Assembly: GCA_018241145.1 (NCBI GenBank)
Contig: JAFEEJ010000222.1
Span: forward strand, 1 to 59,566
Length of the DNA: 59,566 bases
DNA from: Pseudomonadota bacterium
Lineage (GTDB): Bacteria; Pseudomonadota; Gammaproteobacteria; Xanthomonadales; Rhodanobacteraceae
Reading direction: 5' to 3'
In this document: piece after piece, positions 20,789 to 29,178 of the stretch
Position numbering within the stretch: the stretch's first letter is position 1
Layout: the number at the start of each line of letters is the position of its first letter
The notes under the pieces: model-generated
Told to the model about the DNA's origin: nothing
What the model saw: the letters and a program-made list of their open reading frames with translations, nothing else
Databases searched by the model: none
Program-made: the position numbers and the translations under genes

Positions 20789-22253
20789 CGATACGGCCGT
20801 TGACCAGCGCACGCAAATACGGAAACAGGTCGCTCGCCAGCGTGCCGCGTTCGCCCGCGCGCGCCGCCAGTTCTCCAGCGCGGCCGTGGATGCCCACGCC
20901 GAGGCACGCGGCATCCCGCGCCGACAAGCCTTGTGCCAGCAGGCCCGCGATCACGCCGGTCAGCGCATCGCCCGTGCCGCCGCTCGCGAGTCCGGGGCTG
21001 CCGCGGGGACACAACGACACTTCGCCTTCGGGCGTGGCGATCAGGCTGCCCGCGCCCTTCAGCACCACGACCGCGCCGCAGCGGCGGGCAATCGCGCGCA
21101 CGGCGGCGAAGCGATCCCACTGGACCTGCGCGATATCGCACTGGAGCAGCCGCGCCGCTTCGCCCGGATGCGGCGTCAGGATCGTGTGCGTCGGCAGCGC
21201 GCGTGGATGCTCGGCCAGCAGGTTCAATCCATCCGCATCGAGTACGGTCGGCAGGTTCGCATCCAGCGCGGCCTGCCACAGGCCGCGGCCCCATTCCCCG
21301 CGGCCCAGCCCCGGCCCCAGCGCGATCACCGTCGCGCGTTCCAGCAGGCCGCCGAGGTTGCGCGGGACGTGCACGCCGTGCGGCATCAATTCCGGTCGCG
21401 CGGCGAGCAAGGCTGCGACATGCGCTTCGCGCGTGGCGACGCTGACCAGGCCCGCGCCGACCCGCAATGCGGACTCCGCCGTCAACCGGATCGATCCGCC
21501 GGCGCCGTGATCGCCGCCGATCGCCAGCACGTGCCCGAAACGACCCTTGTGGCTGTCGCGCGGGCGTGCCGGCAGCGGGCGCGGTTCGATCAGGCGCGCA
21601 TCCGCGGGATGCGCGGCATGCAGCGAGCCGGGCAGATCCAGCGTCGACAATTCGCAAACTCCCGCATGATCCGGGCCCTGCGCCGTGAACAGCCCGCGCT
21701 TCCACGCGACGAAACAGATGGTCGCTTCGGCGCGCACGCAGGGTTCGTACGCGACGCCGCTGTCCGAGGACAAGCCGGAAGGCACATCCAGCGCGAGCAC
21801 CGCCGCCCGCTTCGCGTTCAAGGCATCGATCAGGCGTGCGCCCTCGCCGTCGGGCGCGCGATTCAGGCCGGAACCGAACAACGCGTCGACGTACGCGTCC
21901 GCCTGCGGCAACGGCCCTCCGGACGCGGGATGGATTCCCGCCTGGATGCAGCGCGCGCGCGCCAGTGCGGCATCGCCGGAGGAAGCCTCGCTGGTCGCGA
22001 TGACCTCCGCCCGCCAACCCGCTTCCCGCGCGATCGCTGCCAGCAGGAACCCGTCGCCGCCGTTGTTGCCCGGTCCGCACAGCACGCATACGCTGCGCGC
22101 CTGCGGCCAGCGTCGGCGCAAGCACGCGAATGCGGCGGCAGCGGCGCGCTGCATCAATTCGAATCCCGCGATGCCGCTTTCCATCGCGGCGCGGTCCAGC
22201 GCACGCACCTGTGCGGCGGTGTAAAGCGCAGCCTGCGGATCGCTGGATTCCAT
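20781..22253 (-). CDS. nnr: Bifunctional NAD(P)H-hydrate epimerase / ADP-dependent dehydratase
   Basis: Repairs hydrated NAD(P)H. The 490-residue fusion has the N-terminal epimerase (YjeF_N) domain (VCVLCGPGNNGGDGFLLA near residues 56-73) and a C-terminal ribokinase-like dehydratase (GRFGHVLAIGGDHGAGGS, TVLDADGLNLLA, GGTGDALTGVIAGLLAQG). Both active-site regions look complete. First of the nnr-tsaE-amidase-mutL run and divergent from queG across 68 bases, matching the E. coli yjeS-yjeF-yjeE neighbourhood but with queG inverted. Confidence 0.95.
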   Translation of the reverse strand: MESSDPQAALYTAAQVRALDRAAMESGIAGFELMQRAAAAAFACLRRRWPQARSVCVLCGPGNNGGDGFLLAAIAREAGWRAEVIATSEASSGDAALARARCIQAGIHPASGGPLPQADAYVDALFGSGLNRAPDGEGARLIDALNAKRAAVLALDVPSGLSSDSGVAYEPCVRAEATICFVAWKRGLFTAQGPDHAGVCELSTLDLPGSLHAAHPADARLIEPRPLPARPRDSHKGRFGHVLAIGGDHGAGGSIRLTAESALRVGAGLVSVATREAHVAALLAARPELMPHGVHVPRNLGGLLERATVIALGPGLGRGEWGRGLWQAALDANLPTVLDADGLNLLAEHPRALPTHTILTPHPGEAARLLQCDIAQVQWDRFAAVRAIARRCGAVVVLKGAGSLIATPEGEVSLCPRGSPGLASGGTGDALTGVIAGLLAQGLSARDAACLGVGIHGRAGELAARAGERGTLASDLFPYLRALVNGRIDG

Positions 22254-22321
22254 GCGACCGATTATAAGGATTCGCATTCGCGGCGCGGCAAGACCGCAGT
22301 ACGCCCGCATACAATGCGCGG

Positions 22322-23404
22322 ATGCCGACCCGCGGCGACATCGACTTCGGACAACTCGCCGAGCGCATCAAGGCGTGGGGCGCGGAACTGGGCTTCGACA
22401 AACTCGGCATCGCCGGCATCGAGCTCGACGCAGACGAAGCGCGCCTGCTGGACTGGTTGCGCGAAGGCCGCCACGGCGCGATGGACTACATGCAACGCCA
22501 CGGTGCGCGGCGCGCGCGTCCGCACGAATTGCAGCCGGGCACGGTGCGCGTGATCTCCGCGCGGATGAACTATTGTCCACGGGAAACGAACGACGCCTTG
22601 GAGGTGCTGCGCGATCCGCTGCGCGCCTATGTCGCTCGCTACGCGCTGGGCCGCGACTACCACAAGCTGATGCGCAATCGCCTGCAGAAACTCGCCGACC
22701 GCATCGAAGCGCAGATCGGCCCGTTCGGCTACCGCGCGTTTTCGGATTCCGCGCCCGTGCTGGAAAAGGCGCTGGCGCGCGACGCGGGACTGGGCTGGAT
22801 CGGCAAGCACACGCTCCTGCTGGATCGTGACGCAGGTTCGTGGTTCTTCTTGGGCGAGCTCTACACCGACCTGCCGCTGCCCGTGGATGCGCCGTCATCC
22901 GAACACTGCGGCACTTGCACGCGCTGCATCGATATCTGCCCGACAGGCGCGATCACCGGCCCGCGACAGCTCGATGCGCGCCGCTGCATCGCCTATCTGA
23001 CCATCGAGCTGAAGTCGTCGATTCCGGTCGAATTGCGCCCGCTGATCGGCAATCGCGTGTTCGGTTGCGATGATTGCCAGCTGGTCTGCCCCTGGAACAA
23101 GTACGCACGGCCGACGCGCGAGGAGGATTTCGCGCCCCGGCATGGTCTGGACGGCGCGAAACTGGTGGAATTGTTCGGCTGGAGCGAACAGGAATTCTTG
23201 CGCAAGACCGAGGGCATGGCCATCCGCCGCGCCGGATACGAAGGCTGGTTGCGCAACGTGGCGATTGCGCTGGGCAACGCGCCGCATTCGACCGAAATCG
23301 TCGCTGCGCTGCACGCGCGCGCCGATGATCCTTCCGCGCTGGTGCGCGAACATGTCGCATGGGCGCTCGAAGAGCAGCAACGCAAACGCACGTCCGTCAC
23401 GTGA
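22322..23404 (+). CDS. queG: Epoxyqueuosine reductase
   Basis: Cobalamin- and [4Fe-4S]-dependent reductase for the last step of queuosine tRNA modification. The 360 residues include an N-terminal DUF1730-type region (VISARMNYCP, GRDYHKLMR), the aspartate-containing FSDSAPVLEKALA and two ferredoxin clusters, HCGTCTRCIDICP and CDDCQLVCPW. A HEAT-like tail follows (EHVAWALEEQQ). Normal length. Convergent with panD; a small hairpin (CGTCC/GGACG, 23416-23434) lies between them. Confidence 0.95.
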   Translation: MPTRGDIDFGQLAERIKAWGAELGFDKLGIAGIELDADEARLLDWLREGRHGAMDYMQRHGARRARPHELQPGTVRVISARMNYCPRETNDALEVLRDPLRAYVARYALGRDYHKLMRNRLQKLADRIEAQIGPFGYRAFSDSAPVLEKALARDAGLGWIGKHTLLLDRDAGSWFFLGELYTDLPLPVDAPSSEHCGTCTRCIDICPTGAITGPRQLDARRCIAYLTIELKSSIPVELRPLIGNRVFGCDDCQLVCPWNKYARPTREEDFAPRHGLDGAKLVELFGWSEQEFLRKTEGMAIRRAGYEGWLRNVAIALGNAPHSTEIVAALHARADDPSALVREHVAWALEEQQRKRTSVT

Positions 23405-23441
23405 AACCCGTATCGCGTCCTCCCCGGAAGGACGGGTCCGA

Positions 23442-23828
23442 TCAGGCCGCGGCCATCTGCTTGGGGATCGAACGATTGGTATGCGTGACGCGGTTGTGCG
23501 CGTCCACGTACACCAGCATCGGCTCGAACAACGCGGCTTCCGCCTCGCTCAGGCCGGCGAAGGCGGCGATGATGAGGATGTCGCCCGGCTGTGCGCGGTG
23601 CGCCGCGCTGCCGTTGACCGAAATGATGCCGCTGCCCTCTTCCGCGCGCAGGGCGTAGGTGACGAAACGCTCGCCGTTGTTGACGTTCCACGCGTGGATC
23701 TGCTCGTACTCGCGGATGCCGGCGGTGTCCAGCAGGTGACCGTCGATCGCGATCGAACCCTCGTAGTGGAGCTCCGCGTGGGTCACGGTGGCGCGATGGA
23801 TCTTGGCCTTGAGCATGTTCAGTTGCAT
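23442..23828 (-). CDS. panD: Aspartate 1-decarboxylase
   Basis: Pyruvoyl enzyme making beta-alanine for pantothenate. The 128-residue proenzyme has the self-cleavage site between Gly24 and Ser25 ([10 protein letters not shown]), Lys9 and the conserved Tyr58 region ([10 protein letters not shown]). It lies apart from panC and panB, separated by a 90-aa gene on the opposite strand, but is on the same strand and 450 bp downstream. Confidence 0.97.
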   Translation of the reverse strand: MQLNMLKAKIHRATVTHAELHYEGSIAIDGHLLDTAGIREYEQIHAWNVNNGERFVTYALRAEEGSGIISVNGSAAHRAQPGDILIIAAFAGLSEAEAALFEPMLVYVDAHNRVTHTNRSIPKQMAAA

Positions 23829-23996
23829 GGATGCCTTCCCGCCGCGAGTGCGCGGCGATGCGGATTATACCGCCAATTTCCGGGCTTTGGTGCGCCGCAA
23901 CAAGGGCCGGCAACCCTGCGCCGGGAGTTCCGGCGCATTCAGCCCCATGGCTGCCCGGAAACCATAATGAAAGGCCAAAAGACAGGAGAAACGGCC

Positions 23997-24269
23997 ATGT
24001 CCGAAAAGAGATTCGTCCTCACCCGGGAATTCGTCGGGGAGGTGATCACCGCCAGGAACTACGCCGCGCACATCGCCGAACTGGCCTCCGAATTGGCCCG
24101 CGCGGCGGGCGAACCCGTGCAGCGGCCTCTTTCCCGCGAGCAAATTGAACGCGCGGTGCAGGTCAACGGAACGGAGACGCGCCTGGTGATGGACGCCTTG
24201 ATCGCGCGGCTGGAAACGTTGCGGGAAGAAGGCAAGCTGCCGGAAGACGCCGCCGTACCGATTTGGTGA
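23997..24269 (+). CDS. Small protein of unknown function in the pan locus
   Basis: A 90-residue soluble protein starting MSEKRFVLTREFVGEVITAR and ending EDAAVPIW, with no signal peptide or cysteines and a probable two-helix core (AAHIAELASELARA; ALIARLETLREEG). A strong AGGAGA ends eight bases before the ATG, which supports real translation. It is divergent from panD and its stop lies five bases from the convergent panC stop. I do not recognise a family; a role linked to pantothenate synthesis is only suggested by position. Confidence 0.65.
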   Translation: MSEKRFVLTREFVGEVITARNYAAHIAELASELARAAGEPVQRPLSREQIERAVQVNGTETRLVMDALIARLETLREEGKLPEDAAVPIW

Positions 24270-24274
24270 GGCGC

Positions 24275-25120
24275 TCAATCCAGCGGCAGGTTGTCGATCA
24301 GGCGTGTGGCGCCCAACCGGGCCGCGATCAACGCGACCAGGCCTTCACGTTCGCCCTCATCGGGCAACGCCAGGTCGTCGGCGCGGCGCAGCACCGCATA
24401 ATCAGGGGCGAATCCCGCGCGTTCGAGGCGTTGCATCGCGACGGTTTCCACCACCCGCGCCGGATGCCCGTCCCGCGCGGCTTCGCGCATCCACTGCAAC
24501 GTCGCGTGGATTTGCGGGGCGAGCGCGCGTTCGGCCCGATTCAAATACTGATTGCGCGACGACAACGCCAGTCCGTCCGCCTCGCGCAGCGTCGGCGCGG
24601 CGATGATCTCGATCGGCAGGGAAAGTTCGCGCACCAGCCGTTTCACCACCAGCAGCTGCTGCCAGTCCTTCTGGCCGAACACCGCCAGCTCCGGCATCAC
24701 CAGCGTGAACAGTTTCGCCACCACCGTGGCGACGCCGTCGAAATGCCCGGGCCGGTGCGCGCCTTCCAGCGTTTCGGTGACCTGCGGCACGTGGATGCGG
24801 ATCGAATGTTGCGCGCCGCAGGGATAGATCGTTTCCACATCGGGGGCGAACAGCAGATCGCATTCGTGCTCGGCCAGGCCCGCGCTGTCCTGCGCCAGGG
24901 TGCGGGGATATTTTTCGAAATCCTCGCCGGCGGCGAACTGGGTGGGATTGACGAACACGCTGACCACCACGCGATCGGCGTGCTTGCGCGCGAGGTCGAG
25001 CAACGAGTAGTGCCCGGCGTGCAGGTTGCCGAGCGTCGGCACGAAACCGACCGTCGCGCCTTCCTGTTTCCAGGCGCGCACCGCGGCGCGCAGGGAGGGG
25101 GCATCATTGACCGTTCGCAT
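24275..25120 (-). CDS. panC: Pantothenate synthetase
   Basis: Condenses pantoate and beta-alanine with ATP. The 281 residues show FVPTLGNLHAGHYSLLDLAR (HIGH-like HAGH), VSVFVNPTQFAAGEDFEKYP, FGQKDWQQL, SSRNQYL and the typical ending. The usual PTMGxLHxGH motif has Leu for Met here (PTLGNLHAGH). ATG 25120 is preceded by GGAGG and lies 26 bases after the panB stop, indicating co-transcription. Confidence 0.97.
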   Translation of the reverse strand: MRTVNDAPSLRAAVRAWKQEGATVGFVPTLGNLHAGHYSLLDLARKHADRVVVSVFVNPTQFAAGEDFEKYPRTLAQDSAGLAEHECDLLFAPDVETIYPCGAQHSIRIHVPQVTETLEGAHRPGHFDGVATVVAKLFTLVMPELAVFGQKDWQQLLVVKRLVRELSLPIEIIAAPTLREADGLALSSRNQYLNRAERALAPQIHATLQWMREAARDGHPARVVETVAMQRLERAGFAPDYAVLRRADDLALPDEGEREGLVALIAARLGATRLIDNLPLD

Positions 25121-25146
25121 GGAGCCTCCGCGAACCCGAAGGAACT

Positions 25147-25974
25147 TCAACCGAGGATGTTTTCGGCGGCGGGAAACGCGCCGGCACGCACGTCATCGGC
25201 ATAGGCGCGGATCGCCGCGGCGATCGAGTCGCGGCCCGCGAGGAAATCCTTCGAGAATTTCGGCCGCCTGCCGGGCGTGATGCCCAGCATGTCGTACAGC
25301 ACCAGCACCTGGCCGTCGCAGTCTTTCCCCGCACCGATGCCGATGGTCGGGATCGCGATTTCCTTCGTGATCTGCGCGGCAAGGGCATGCGGGACCGATT
25401 CCAGCACCAGCAGTTCGGCGCCTGCCTGCGCCACCGCGTGCGCCTGTGCGCGCAACTGCGCGGCTGCATCGGCGTTCCTGCCCTGCATGCGATAGCCGCC
25501 CAGCTTGTGCACCGATTGCGGGGTCAGCCCGAGATGCGCGCACACCGGCACGTCGTGCACCGTCAGGGCGGCGATCACTTCGCACACCCACGCCTCGCCG
25601 CCTTCCAGCTTCACCATCGCGGCGCCACCTTCGCCCATCAACCGCGCGGACGACGCCAACGCAACTTCGGGATCGCGGTAACTCATGAACGGCAGATCCG
25701 CGACCGGCAGCACCGCGGCGAGTCCACGCGCCACCATGGCCGTGTGATACACCATTTCATCCAGTGTCACCGGCAACGTGCTCGCCCGCCCCTGCACCAC
25801 CATCCCGAGCGAATCGCCGACCAGCGCGACATCCACGCCGGCTGCTTCCAGATGCGCGGCGAAACTGGCGTCGTAGCAGGTCAGCGCCACGATTCTTTCG
25901 CCGGCCGCCTTCATCCCGCGCAGGCGCGGCACGGTCACCGGTTTGCGTTGCGGCGCGTCGGGTTGCACGTACAT
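25147..25974 (-). CDS. panB: 3-methyl-2-oxobutanoate hydroxymethyltransferase
   Basis: Forms ketopantoate from alpha-ketoisovalerate and methylene-tetrahydrofolate. The 275 residues show the family motifs IVALTCYDASFAAHLEAAGV, LVGDSLGMVVQGR, MVKLEGG, VPVCAHLGLTPQSVH and TIGIGAGKDCDGQVLVLYDM. Metal ligands Asp (GDS) and Glu are present. It is downstream of folK-pcnB on the same strand, 48 bases from folK. Confidence 0.97.
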   Translation of the reverse strand: MYVQPDAPQRKPVTVPRLRGMKAAGERIVALTCYDASFAAHLEAAGVDVALVGDSLGMVVQGRASTLPVTLDEMVYHTAMVARGLAAVLPVADLPFMSYRDPEVALASSARLMGEGGAAMVKLEGGEAWVCEVIAALTVHDVPVCAHLGLTPQSVHKLGGYRMQGRNADAAAQLRAQAHAVAQAGAELLVLESVPHALAAQITKEIAIPTIGIGAGKDCDGQVLVLYDMLGITPGRRPKFSKDFLAGRDSIAAAIRAYADDVRAGAFPAAENILG

Positions 25975-26022
25975 GCCGGGATTCCGTGGACGGGATGCGG
26001 ATTATCGCCGCACGCGCGCTTT

Positions 26023-26505
26023 TCAGTCCATCGGCGCGCAATCGCCGCCTTGCACGCGAGCCGCCAGCCCGCGCACCGATCCGCGGCCCGGCACGTCCAC
26101 ATCCGCAGCCAGTTCGTTCAGCGGCAGCAGGACGAAAGTGCGCTCGTGCAGATGCGGATGCGGCAGGGTCAGACCCGGTTCCTGCAGCACCAGATCCCCG
26201 TGCAACAGCAGATCCAGATCGAGCACGCGCGGCCCCCAGCGCGCATCGCCGCGTTCGCGGCCTGCCGCGCGCTCGATGCGCAGCAATTCTTCTAGCAACG
26301 TGCGCGCGTCGAGCGTGGTTTCCAGTTCCGCCACCGCGTTGACGAAGTCGGGTTGCTCGCGCATGCCCCACGGCGCGCTGCGATACAGGCGCGAGCGCGC
26401 GACCAGTCGACTGGATGGCAGCCGCGACAGGGCGTCGAATCCGCGCAGCACCTGCGCGCGCGGATCATCGAGATTGCTGCCGAGCGCGACGAAGGCCCTC
26501 GTCAT
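26023..26505 (-). CDS. folK: 6-hydroxymethyl-7,8-dihydropterin pyrophosphokinase
   Basis: Folate pathway HPPK. The 160 residues contain FVALGSNLDDPRAQV, RSAPWGMREQPDFVNAVAEL, RWGPRVLDLDLLLHGD (metal-binding DLDLLL) and LTLPHPHLHERTFVLLPL. It starts seven bases after the pcnB stop. The pcnB-folK-panB-panC order is common in gammaproteobacteria. Confidence 0.97.
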   Translation of the reverse strand: MTRAFVALGSNLDDPRAQVLRGFDALSRLPSSRLVARSRLYRSAPWGMREQPDFVNAVAELETTLDARTLLEELLRIERAAGRERGDARWGPRVLDLDLLLHGDLVLQEPGLTLPHPHLHERTFVLLPLNELAADVDVPGRGSVRGLAARVQGGDCAPMD

Positions 26506-26512
26506 CCCGCGA

Positions 26513-27892
26513 TCACGATGGCGCATCGGGCGTCGACGACGCCGGCGGCTTGCGGCCGCGGCCGCCACGGCGGCGACGGCGCTTGCGCGGCGCGGCCGGT
26601 TCGCCGGAAACGGGCGGCGGCGGCGTCCGGGATTGCGCCAATTCGGCGGCGAGTTGCTCCGCTTCCAGCGCCTGCGCACGCGTCCACCATTCGCCGCGTT
26701 CGCGCAATTCGCCGGATTCCGCCGCGCGCAGGAGCAGGAAATCGTAGGCGGCGCGGAAACGCGGATGCGCCATCAGCCGGAAGACGCGCTTGCGCGAGCG
26801 TTCCGCGAAACGCGGCTGCAACGCCCAGATTTCCTCCATGGCGTAACTGAAGCGGCGCGGGATGGCGACGCGTGCCATCTGCTCGGCCATCACCTTGTGC
26901 GCCGCGCGCTGCCAGGCCAGCGTGCGGTCGATGCCTTCGGATTGCATGCCGCGCGCGAGCGCGTAGACCTCGCCCCACAGCAACACCGCGAACAGGAAAG
27001 CCGGCGTCACCGGCTTGCCTTCCGCCACGCGCGCATCGGTGCCGGCCAGCCCGGCCTCGATCAGATTGCGCAATGCACCGTGTTCGTCGCGGGCCAGCGC
27101 GCGCGCCGTGCCGGCGAACAGATGCTGCAGCAGGCCGCAGTGTTCCAGCATGCGGAAACTCGCGAGGCCGTAGCCGCCCATGAACAACTTCATGGTTTCA
27201 TCGAACAGGCGCGCGGGCGCCGCATCGCCCAGCAGATGCCCGAGCCGTGGGAACGGTTCGGCCGCGGCAGGATCGATCGTGAACTGGAGTTTCGCCGCGA
27301 GCCGCGCCGCGCGCAGCATGCGCACCGGATCCTCGCGGTAGCGCTGTTCGGGGTCGCCGATCAGGTGCAGGCGGCGCTGCGCGAGATCCTGCATGCCGCC
27401 GACGTAATCGATGATGCTGAAATCGGCGATGTCGTAATACAGGGCATTGACGCGGAAGTCGCGGCGCAGCGCATCCTCCTCGATCGTGCCCCATACGTTG
27501 TCGCGCACGATGCGGCCGTCGACCAGGTGGCGATCGCCCTCACCCTCCGCGCCGGATCCGCGGAAGGTGGCCACCTCCACGATCTCCGGCCCGAAGATGA
27601 CGTGCGCCAGCCGGAAACGGCGGCCGATCAGCCGGCAGTTGCGGAAGATCTTCCTGATCTCTTCCGGCGTGGCATTGGTGGCCACGTCGAAATCCTTGGG
27701 GCGGCCGCCCAGCAACAGGTCGCGCACCGCGCCGCCCACGAGGCAGGCGCGGAAACCGTGCTCGTGCAGGCCGTAGAGGACGCGCAGGGCGCCGCGGCTG
27801 ATGTGCTTGCGGGTAAGGTTGTGCTGCGCGCGCGGGATCACGCGTGGCTGGGGCAGGGCTGCGGGATTGGCGTCCGTGCGATCGGGCGGCAA
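26513..27892 (-). CDS. pcnB: Poly(A) polymerase I
   Basis: Adds 3' poly(A) tails that promote RNA decay. The 459 residues show the class II nucleotidyltransferase core (CLVGGAVRDLLLGGRPKDFD, then VATNATPEEI), REDPVRMLRAARLAAKL, and a basic Arg-rich C-terminus (APRKRRRRRGGRGRK) for RNA binding. RPKDFDVATN favours poly(A) polymerase over CCA-adding enzyme. The start is TTG 27892, supported by AGGAA about ten bases upstream; pcnB is known for weak non-AUG starts. It is divergent from tRNA-Glu. Confidence 0.93.
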   Translation of the reverse strand: MPPDRTDANPAALPQPRVIPRAQHNLTRKHISRGALRVLYGLHEHGFRACLVGGAVRDLLLGGRPKDFDVATNATPEEIRKIFRNCRLIGRRFRLAHVIFGPEIVEVATFRGSGAEGEGDRHLVDGRIVRDNVWGTIEEDALRRDFRVNALYYDIADFSIIDYVGGMQDLAQRRLHLIGDPEQRYREDPVRMLRAARLAAKLQFTIDPAAAEPFPRLGHLLGDAAPARLFDETMKLFMGGYGLASFRMLEHCGLLQHLFAGTARALARDEHGALRNLIEAGLAGTDARVAEGKPVTPAFLFAVLLWGEVYALARGMQSEGIDRTLAWQRAAHKVMAEQMARVAIPRRFSYAMEEIWALQPRFAERSRKRVFRLMAHPRFRAAYDFLLLRAAESGELRERGEWWTRAQALEAEQLAAELAQSRTPPPPVSGEPAAPRKRRRRRGGRGRKPPASSTPDAPS

Positions 27893-27906
27893 AGATCGGG
27901 TTCCTG

Positions 27907-27938
27907 TTGCGCGCCGCGGACGGCCGGTTCGCTATACT
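27907..27938 (+). promoter_or_regulatory. Candidate promoter of tRNA-Glu
   Basis: TATACT at 27933-27938 lies about 20 bases before the mature tRNA 5' end. The -35 is weak: TTGCGC at 27907-27912 has a 20-base spacer. The C/G-rich stretch after the -10 (AGCGCGCTGACC) resembles a stringent-control discriminator. Confidence 0.5.
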
Positions 27939-27958
27939 AGCGCGCTGACCGTTTCCAT

Positions 27959-28034
27959 GCTCCCTTCGTCTAGCGGTCCAGGACGCTGCCCTCTCAAGGC
28001 GGAAACACGAGTTCGATTCTCGTAGGGAGCGCCA
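27959..28034 (+). tRNA. tRNA-Glu (anticodon CUC)
   Basis: A full cloverleaf can be drawn. The acceptor stem is GCTCCCT with AGGGAGC, and the D arm is GTCTAGCGGTCCAGGAC as usual for tRNA-Glu. The anticodon stem CTGCC/GGCGG holds loop CTCTCAA (anticodon CTC, reading GAG). The T arm is ACGAG-TTCGATT-CTCGT. The discriminator G is followed by an encoded CCA at 28032-28034. The CUC form supplements the usual UUC isoacceptor in GC-rich genomes. Eight bases separate it from the ferredoxin gene. Confidence 0.95.
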
Positions 28035-28042
28035 AGGCACAC

Positions 28043-28366
28043 ATGACCTTCGTCGTTACCGACAACTGCATCAAGTGCAAGTACACCGATTGCGTGGAGG
28101 TGTGCCCGGTCGATTGCTTCCACGAAGGGCCCAACTTCCTGGCGATCGATCCCGACGAGTGCATCGACTGCACGCTGTGCGAACCGGAATGCCCGGCGAA
28201 CGCGATTTTCCCCGAGGACGACGTGCCCGCGGGCCAGGAAGGCTTCATCGCCTTGAACGCGGAGCTTTCGAAAGCGTGGCCGGTACTGACCGAACGCAAG
28301 GATGCGCCGCCCGACGCCAGGGACTGGGACGGCAAGACGAACAAGCTGCCGATGTTGGAGCGTTGA
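28043..28366 (+). CDS. fdxA: Seven-iron ferredoxin (FdxA type)
   Basis: Soluble electron carrier with one [3Fe-4S] and one [4Fe-4S] cluster. The 107-residue protein begins [22 protein letters not shown] with cysteines in the 7Fe pattern (C-x2-C with the extra Cys of the Azotobacter type), then [12 protein letters not shown]. The C-terminal extension ([20 protein letters not shown]) is typical. It directly follows tRNA-Glu and may be transcribed with it. Confidence 0.95.
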   Translation: MTFVVTDNCIKCKYTDCVEVCPVDCFHEGPNFLAIDPDECIDCTLCEPECPANAIFPEDDVPAGQEGFIALNAELSKAWPVLTERKDAPPDARDWDGKTNKLPMLER

Positions 28367-28367
28367 A

Positions 28368-28460
28368 GAAGCGGAAGTAGGAAGTGGAAAGTGGGAAATG
28401 GAAGCGTGATACCGCCCATTCAGCATCGACTTCCTACTCCCAACTTCCCACTCCCGCTTC
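28368..28460. repeat. Imperfect inverted repeat built from degenerate heptamers
   Basis: The left arm (28368-28404) reads GAAGCGGAAGTAGGAAGTGG and continues AAAGTGGGAAATGGAAG. The right arm (28430-28460) is its imperfect complement, and each arm shows a 7-base period (GGAAGTG, GAAAGTG, GGAAATG; CTTCCTA, CTCCCAA, CTTCCCA). It fills the gap between the convergent fdxA and bamC stops and could act as a bidirectional terminator, although no T-run follows. Confidence 0.65.
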
Positions 28461-29117
28461 TCAGCTTCCGCCCAGCCGCTGTTGCAACACGCTCAACACG
28501 CGTTCGACCGCATCGGGATCGCCCTGCACGTTCACCACGCTGCCGGTGCCGGAGGCGGCGATGCCCACGTTGACCGTGCCGGTGACCGTCTCGGTATGGT
28601 CGTGGTGGAAGATGCGGTGGATGAAGTTGCCTTCGGACTTCTGCGTGACCACGCTGTCGACCGCGATCTGGTAGGTATGCGCGTTGTCGTCGTGCGCACT
28701 GACCGTGCCGACGCCGCCGCGTTGCAGCGCGAGCCCGACGCGGCGATAGGCGCTGTCCGGGTCATCCGCCAGACTCAAGCTGTTGCCCGAGACCACCGCG
28801 CCCGGCGGCGCCGTGGCCGGCGCTTCGGTCGATGCTTCGGTACCGGCGCTCGGCGGCGCCCCGGTGCCGGCATTGACCTGCTGCCCGTTGACGGTGATCG
28901 CGGGCGTGCCGCTTCCCGCATCCGGCACCGCCAGCGCGTCGGAGGTGGGCGGCTGATCGAGCCCGGGCGGCACTTCCAGCGGCTGTTCCTGCTGCGCCGA
29001 CTTGTAGTCGGGTTCACGGTGGCGGAATGGATTGTGCGAGCGGATGGTCTGGCAACCGCTCAGCCACAACAAGGCGCACACCAACGCCGCAGAAACCAGA
29101 TATCGCGATCTCTTCAT
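28461..29117 (-). CDS. bamC: BamC/NlpB-like outer-membrane lipoprotein
   Basis: Probable lipoprotein component of the beta-barrel assembly machinery. The 218 residues start with a lipoprotein signal peptide whose lipobox is LSGC (Cys about residue 22). A Pro/Ala/Thr-rich region (residues 45-110) leads to one small alpha/beta domain (AYRRVGLALQRGGVGTVSAH, ERVLSVLQQRLG) resembling a BamC helix-grip domain. E. coli BamC is about 344 residues with two such domains, so this is short. Position right after dapA supports the call (dapA-nlpB in E. coli). ATG 29117 chosen for the signal peptide. Confidence 0.65.
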   Translation of the reverse strand: MKRSRYLVSAALVCALLWLSGCQTIRSHNPFRHREPDYKSAQQEQPLEVPPGLDQPPTSDALAVPDAGSGTPAITVNGQQVNAGTGAPPSAGTEASTEAPATAPPGAVVSGNSLSLADDPDSAYRRVGLALQRGGVGTVSAHDDNAHTYQIAVDSVVTQKSEGNFIHRIFHHDHTETVTGTVNVGIAASGTGSVVNVQGDPDAVERVLSVLQQRLGGS

Positions 29118-29178
29118 GGTCAAGGCATCCATCGATTTCAGGTGGTCAGTATGGCACGGCCGCGCGCCGTGCCCCAGT

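Noticed and set aside
15641..21510. Very long plus-strand frames (957 and 1294 codons) opposite mutL, the amidase and nnr
   Set aside because: They run antisense to five well-supported genes and encode Arg/Ala/Pro-rich noise.
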